The notes beneath the pieces were generated by a model, which had not been told where the DNA came from, did no database searches, and saw only the letters and a list, made by a program, of their open reading frames with translations. This document shows positions 49,601 through 64,000 of a DNA stretch of 64,000 nt, piece by piece (position 1 is the stretch's first letter; every line of letters begins with the position of its first letter). The stretch is from NCBI GenBank assembly GCA_034670405.1, contig JAXDDX010000046.1, forward strand, positions 434,001-498,000, read 5' to 3'. The position numbers were made by a program, and so were the translations under genes. This DNA comes from Hoplostethus atlanticus (taxonomy: Eukaryota > Chordata > Actinopteri > Trachichthyiformes > Trachichthyidae).

Positions 49601-51768
49601 TATTAATTAAGTCTTTCGAGGAACAAAAAATGGAAGATGCCTGATGAAAACATCAAAATCATCAGAGATGCCACCTCTATGGGTAAATAAGTCACATGTG
49701 CTCGTTGCTTTACATTTGTACTACAGTTTGTGAGTGTATTTCTAGCTCTATTAAGTGTACTATTCTGTCTACCAAGTGTACTTTCTTTGCTAGCAATACT
49801 TAACTGTTTATAGCATGTTTTTTTTGGTGAGAGAGAAATCATTTAAAGTGTTAAATATGGATAAACCCTTTAAAAGAAAAATGATTTTTTTTTTTTAAAT
49901 TTTTTTTTTTACAGGCTCGTGGTGGCACTGGTGTGATTTGGAGTGGCGAACATGATTTCAGTTCCATGCGGTCAGTCAGTTAACACCTTGTTAGCAAGCA
50001 AAGGAGGACTCAATAATCCTTCATTTAAAAAAAAAAAAACAACATGGCAAGAAGCACTGACAGGCATCTCTCCCCCTTTTCTCCAGTCCTTAGAAGCCGC
50101 TGACAGTCACCGCTGTCTGTTCTGGTCCTGACATGAAGCAATCACTCCTTTAACATCCTCATAATGACTCACCACTCCCGTTTGTCCATACAGGCCTTAC
50201 AGGCTGTTACAGGCTCATACGTACATAACAGCCTCTGATCAAGTTGCTCTTCTTCAATCATTGTCACTTTTAAGGGCAACTCTTGAGATGCTTGTCTCAG
50301 TCTTGTCAACTCTAAGGAAATGTGTAGATTGGATACGCCACGGGGAGACACAGACGGGTATTATGAAGCAAAGCCTCCGTTTTTGACCAATATTGGGTTA
50401 GCAATCGTATCACACAGTTGTTCATCTGCAAGGAATGGACTTGGTCTTCAGATATTCAGCATCCAATGATTGGAGACCACAATCCAGCGAAGAGGGGCCA
50501 GAACAATACAGGGCCTCCAATAAAATATAGAAATCTTCTATCTTAGCCTAGAATTCAACAGTTTGTACTTTCGAGCCAAAGCTGCATCCAGACTAGAAAA
50601 AAAAATAAAAAATCAAATCACCTCTTGTTGGCTTAGTAGCTTTCTCTATACACAACCAATGTGACATGTTCCTTTGAAAAGAAAACCACAGATTGTGGTG
50701 AGGAATGCCAACAGGGTATGGGGAAAGAAAAAAAAAAAAAAAAAAGGTCATCACCATCACAGCCATCATCCACATGTATACAACTTTTAGTTACAGGATG
50801 CGTGTGTATGCCCAGTGCCTGTAACCATCACGCACGCACGCACGCGCGCGCACACACACGCACACACACATGCACATGAGGAAAGTGAGATTAAAATTCG
50901 GAGAATGTGTTCTGCAAATAGGATTTTGCAAATACGTTTATTCATTTGTTTCATCCCATTTCGGTGCTAGATGGGTGGAGTTTACCAAATAGGACAATAC
51001 GAATCAGTGCCAGAAAGTTTAGCCAATTACAGGAGACTCTTTGAACGTCGAGTTATTGGACTTTGCTGTGACTGAAGATCAAATAAACACTATGAATGAA
51101 AGTATTTGCAATGACTATTTGGTAATGTCTTGTGTAGTAATGTGAGTATTATATACATTTGAAACAAAACATAAAACGAAACCTCCAAAATCATAAAAAA
51201 ACTCAAAAGGTGGGAAATAAACTACAAAAATATATACATACACATTATATATGCATATATGATGCATATATACACACATAATGCTATACATATATACTGT
51301 ATTTATATACATTTACACACAGACTGTCCTCTATTTTGGTGGTAACCACGGTAACATGCTCTCGTTGTCACCCCCCAGCCGAGAAATGGAGGAAAGACGA
51401 AACAGTTTCTCTTTTTTTAATATCTCGTCTTTTACCTTTTTTTTTTTGATTGGACAACTCTACTGTTTACTGATAAGCTATTTTTGTTGTTGTTGTTGTG
51501 TAATAGCTGGGTAAAAAGAAACGGGGGAGAAAAAAAAAAAAAAAAAAAAACCCTCACTCGGAAAGGTAGAAAGAGTTGGTACTTTCTCACAGGTGGGCGG
51601 GTCGCCGGTGGAGAGAACTGGGGGTGAGTTAGATTTCGGTTGACACAGTGTTCACCCCTCAGATCCAGCCCAGCAGATAAGATGGATGCGTTGGGGTGCG
51701 TTGGGTCAGGCTGCGGGAGGAGGTTGGTGGGTGGGTGGGTGGTAATTGAGAGAAGAGGGTAGTTTAGT
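46604..51768 (-). other. gnb4 3' UTR plus mfn1-gnb4 intergenic region
   Basis: No coding exon is seen between the mfn1 polyadenylation signal and the gnb4 stop codon. GNB4 genes have long 3' UTRs, so much of this may be transcribed from the minus strand. A minus-strand AATAAA occurs near 47575-47580, among others. Low-complexity tracts: poly-A/T at 49885-49910 and 50729-50745, a CA/CG tract at 50833-50875, and A-run 51530-51550. The UTR extent is inference. Confidence 0.45.
47083..47341. mobile_element. MITE-like element bounded by TTAA
   Basis: Left end TTAAAGGACTACGCCAACTT and right end, inverted, TTAACTCACACCAACTTTTT share CCAACTTTTTGGG and TTAA at both tips. About 259 bp, non-coding. TTAA tips recall piggyBac-type insertion but this is not proven. 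Confidence 0.6.
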
Positions 51769-60754
<8,986 letters not shown>

Positions 60755-60769
60755 TGTCCCTCTGCAATG

Positions 60770-63700
60770 TGTTCAGGCCACGATCCGCTCCAAATACTGA
60801 CTGGGCTGGGAAAACACACACGCGCACACACACACACTCACACACACACACTCACACTCACACGCACACACTCTTACCAGCTGACACCTGCAGGACATGG
60901 AGAGAGAGAGAGAGAGAAATACTCTAAGTTCAACAGACAGAGTGAGAGATGAGGCTCTTCATAAGTGAAGGCTTCCATCAAACAAACAGAGGCATCCTGT
61001 GGGCTTGGCTGTTTTGGTTGGGACCAAAGGGGAGGGAGGTGCTGTAGGGAGGGGGGCCCATCTACCCTGAGCCCAGGCACCACCGAGGGTGGCCTGGCTC
61101 TTCAAACACCCCCGGTCTGGTTCAAAAGGCCATCTGAGCCAGGCTCTGACCTTTCCTGACTCAATCGGCCTTTTGTGTTGTTGCATTGTGCCGTTTGCTC
61201 GGTCCGCCCCAAAGAGCCCTGCAGAATGTTGGACGCGTGAGCCGGGGGGGAAATGTACTGGAGCTGGCTGAGGGTGTATGAGACGACACATGAGAGTAAG
61301 AGTGAGAGTAAGAGTAAGAGTGTGAGTGAGTGAGCGAGCGAGTGTACGTCTACGCAAGCGAGTGAGCACATCTGTCTGTGTGTATATGTGGATAAGTGTG
61401 TCACACTGTGTGCATACACACATCACATTGAGCATCTGTTTGTGTGTGCATGTGTGTGCGTTTGCCACTTCCCTTACCTTGGGGAGCCTGAATGTGGGTC
61501 ACAGAGCACTTACACACTCCTCAGAAATGTCTGAACCCCCCCCCCCCTCCACACACACACACACACACACACACCCCCACATTTCCAGGCCGTTCTACAG
61601 CCTGCTGTCCAGAAGTGTAACCCTCCCAGATAAATTTTTCAGTTCCATTTTCTATAATTCAACAATTAGACCGAGTCCAGCCCATCCTCTCCACAGGAAA
61701 TCATGCTGATGAGGGAGAATTGTTTGCTTTATCTTCATCTTTCCAGAAGCTTCAACTCCATTGCTCCCCTTGTATGAGGCCCAGTAAACTCTCTTACCAA
61801 AAAGTAAAATTGAAATCTAAGAGGCTCAAACCTAAATACTTAAATTTGACATGTAGCGAGTAAATATGTCCATCAATTAAGAAAAGGATGTCCCTACTGT
61901 TGAGATGTACACCGCCTTTTAGATGATCTCAGTGAAAAGCTACTCTTAAACACTCATGAGTAAATTAGGTTTTGGCCTCTGCTCCGCTGACAGAAGAGAG
62001 GATGTCTTGGACTGCTTATGCTGGACTCCTGTCTAAGCCAAGGAGGCCTTTGACAATAATGAGGCATCAGGGACAGCGATGCGTTGCAATGCTTTTAGCT
62101 GCCCAGGAGTGACGTCACTCTCCCCCCGCGGATGACGCAAGCCCCCTGAGGAGAGGCTCTCAGCGTCAGCCCGCCTGTGATGTGGTAGCGCTCGACGACT
62201 GCGATGGATCTATTATATGCCTCTAAAATGTGCCACATCACACAGAGTGCCTCATGCGCTCACCAATGACTCAATGTGACCTTCTGCGGTCACTTAAATA
62301 TGTTCGATCGATAATTTCAGCTGGGAAGCTTGTGTCAGGACTGAACATGCAAGAGATGAGAAATGGAAATGTACTGTATGTGAGAGTATGATGACACATG
62401 ATGTGTTAAAAAGGTTGGCTAATCTGAGGTGGGTCACAGCAAACACATTCATTATCTCCCTCACATGTGACACTTGGAGATGATTACTAGTCATGTAGAA
62501 ACCAAAACAGGCTACTCAGGACTAGCGGTGTAAGTGAGATAGCCACATATCATGTACAATTATCAAAAGAAGAGAGAGATGGTTCATACAGGGAGATAGA
62601 TAACTTTTGAGGGACTTTCAGGACTTAAACCTCAGTGGTGCGTGTGCGTGTGCGTGTGCGTGTGCTCTCCAGTTGTATGGCTGGAGTCATGCAGCCAGCC
62701 AGGCCCAGAGCATGGCACAGGGATGACAAAGGGGGAGCTGTGTGCTGGAGCTGCCTATTGTTTAGTATGTGGCAGCCAGTTATAGTAGCTAGTGCTGCTT
62801 GGCACCGCCACAGGCAGGCCTCTGTGGGGCCAAGCCTGGCCATGGGAGGCTCTCCTCTGCTGCTCTGCCCCACTGACACCAACCAACCCACCTACCACCC
62901 ACTCAACCTGTTCAGCCCAGTTCAGCCCTATGCTGGAGCTCCCAGTGGCCAGCAGTAGAGGACTGCTGTTGTACTGGGCAGCCTTGCGGGTGTGAATGTG
63001 TGTAAGTGTATGATTGTGGCGTCCTGGTGAGAGCGTGCAAGCTTTCTGTTTCATTTTTATATGAGTCGAGAGAGAGAGACCTTAACTTCTCCCTAGGAAG
63101 GTCAGAGTGCCAGTCATCTTTCACTATGGTCTCAGGTTGCCATAATGGACCCCGGTCATAACACATTTGTTACAGGAGACACTGTCCCTCGGGTGTAGAC
63201 CCTGTCCTGAGTGCTAGTTCATGTTCAGCAATAGGAAGCCACACAGCCATTGGGCAGTAAGGGCTCCATGGGAACTGGTCATTGACAGGAGTTAAGAGTT
63301 TTCTTGCCAATGGTTCCAGCCTGTCAAAACTGATGAAGAGCCACGTCAGACCCAAAACGCTGCCAATAAAACGATACATGAATGGAGTTACGCAGCCCAG
63401 CACCTCACTTTAATAACAATCTGTTAAATTTGTCGGCGAGACTTGTGGCGTCTCTTCTTCTTGGGTCACATACAGTAGAAACTCATCCACCTGGACGTCA
63501 GACTAAAAATACTGGTTAACTGAACAGCAGGGGGTGCAAGGCAGCCCAGCTTCGCCTGGGGCCACAGGGGGGCCTCCAATATGAAATGGCTAAGAAGTTA
63601 AGGAAATAACAGTATCAAGAGCCGGATATGTGGGAGGGGGTGGGGGTGGGGGGTGGGGTCACCTGCTCACTTGATCTTTAGATGATCAAGCTTGAGGTTT

Positions 63701-64000
63701 GTCAAACGTTTTGAGAAAAAGGACCCAAAATGTATCGTTATATATCGCCATATTTTATGATCCATTATGAACATCAAAAGTGAAAGTAGGAGGCAGGGCG
63801 GCTCCGCCAGGTGTAAACATGTTCAGGTAACCCTTCTGACTATTCCAAACATCCAGGGAATGGAGGAAATATCTGAGTCAGTCGACACACCACATTTCTT
63901 CCTTCTGGTAAGCTGGCAGAGACATCAGGGGGAAAATATCCAGAATATCCTTTGTGGTTTAAAAAAAAAACCATTTGAAACCTGGTATAAGGACTAGATC
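60770..64000. other. gnb4 upstream region: 5' UTR/promoter area and repeats, no other gene supported
   Basis: An acceptor (TTCCCAGCCCAG) lies near 60795-60805 on the minus strand, just upstream of the gnb4 ATG, so gnb4 has at least one non-coding exon further right. CA/GA tracts occur at 60830-60870, 60900-60916 and 61552-61573. 61265-61420 has GAGT/GTGT-rich low complexity. 62640-62662 is a (GTGTGC)n tract. I see no coding exon with recognisable similarity from 61 to 64 kb. Confidence 0.45.
62110..62117. promoter_or_regulatory. consensus CRE (TGACGTCA)
   Basis: A perfect palindromic cAMP-response element lies in a locally GC-rich segment (62100-62190) that also contains a GATGACGCAA half-site-like motif at 62131. 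The position, about 1.4 kb upstream of the gnb4 ATG, fits a promoter or enhancer for gnb4, but no transcript start is visible. Confidence 0.45.

Overview
The window is vertebrate nuclear DNA, almost certainly from a ray-finned (teleost) fish. It has multi-exon genes with GT-AG introns, very long CA/GA/GACA microsatellites, tRNA-derived SINEs, a Tc1-family transposon, several 8-bp-TSD hAT elements, many short inverted-repeat MITEs and a truncated LINE. There are no bacterial operons, CRISPR arrays or prophages. I saw no retroviral, LTR or Polinton element. I reconstructed exons by reading splice sites, phase and protein similarity by eye; no search was run.

Layout. 1-2 kb: the 5' four coding exons of clcc1 (ER chloride channel CLIC-like 1), minus strand, running off the left edge. 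3.4-8.5 kb: a HIPK-like protein kinase gene, minus strand (10 coding exons, 504 aa). A decayed partial tandem copy of its last exons and an inverted copy of its 3' flank lie beside it. 8.5-11.6 kb: repeats and one orphan exon-like ORF. 11.6-21.6 kb: ftsj3 (21 exons, 853 aa, minus), a pre-rRNA 2'-O-methyltransferase. 22.0-24.7 kb: three hAT DNA transposons, one nested in another, each with an exact 8-bp target duplication. 25.7-29.4 kb: a plaat1-like phospholipase/acyltransferase (minus, 169 aa). 30.9-31.4 kb: the 3' end of a LINE. 31.6-46.6 kb: mitofusin, mfn1-type (plus, 17 coding exons, 758 aa). 46.6-60.8 kb: G-protein beta subunit gnb4 (minus, 9 coding exons, 340 aa if one extra base is ignored), with a long 3' untranslated stretch and a Tc1 transposon in one intron. 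60.8-64 kb: the gnb4 upstream region, including a consensus CRE.

The genes are unrelated housekeeping or signalling genes rather than one pathway. The convergent mfn1/gnb4 pair matches the neighbouring MFN1-GNB4 order I recall from human chromosome 3q26, so it looks like old conserved synteny. The points most worth checking are: the HIPK-like kinase, with an altered activation segment and a polybasic/tri-cysteine tail; the one-base insertion in gnb4 exon 7; the nested hAT cluster; and the His-to-Asn change at a catalytic position of the plaat-like protein. I did not find a convincing wholly new biological system; the HIPK-like locus is the nearest candidate.
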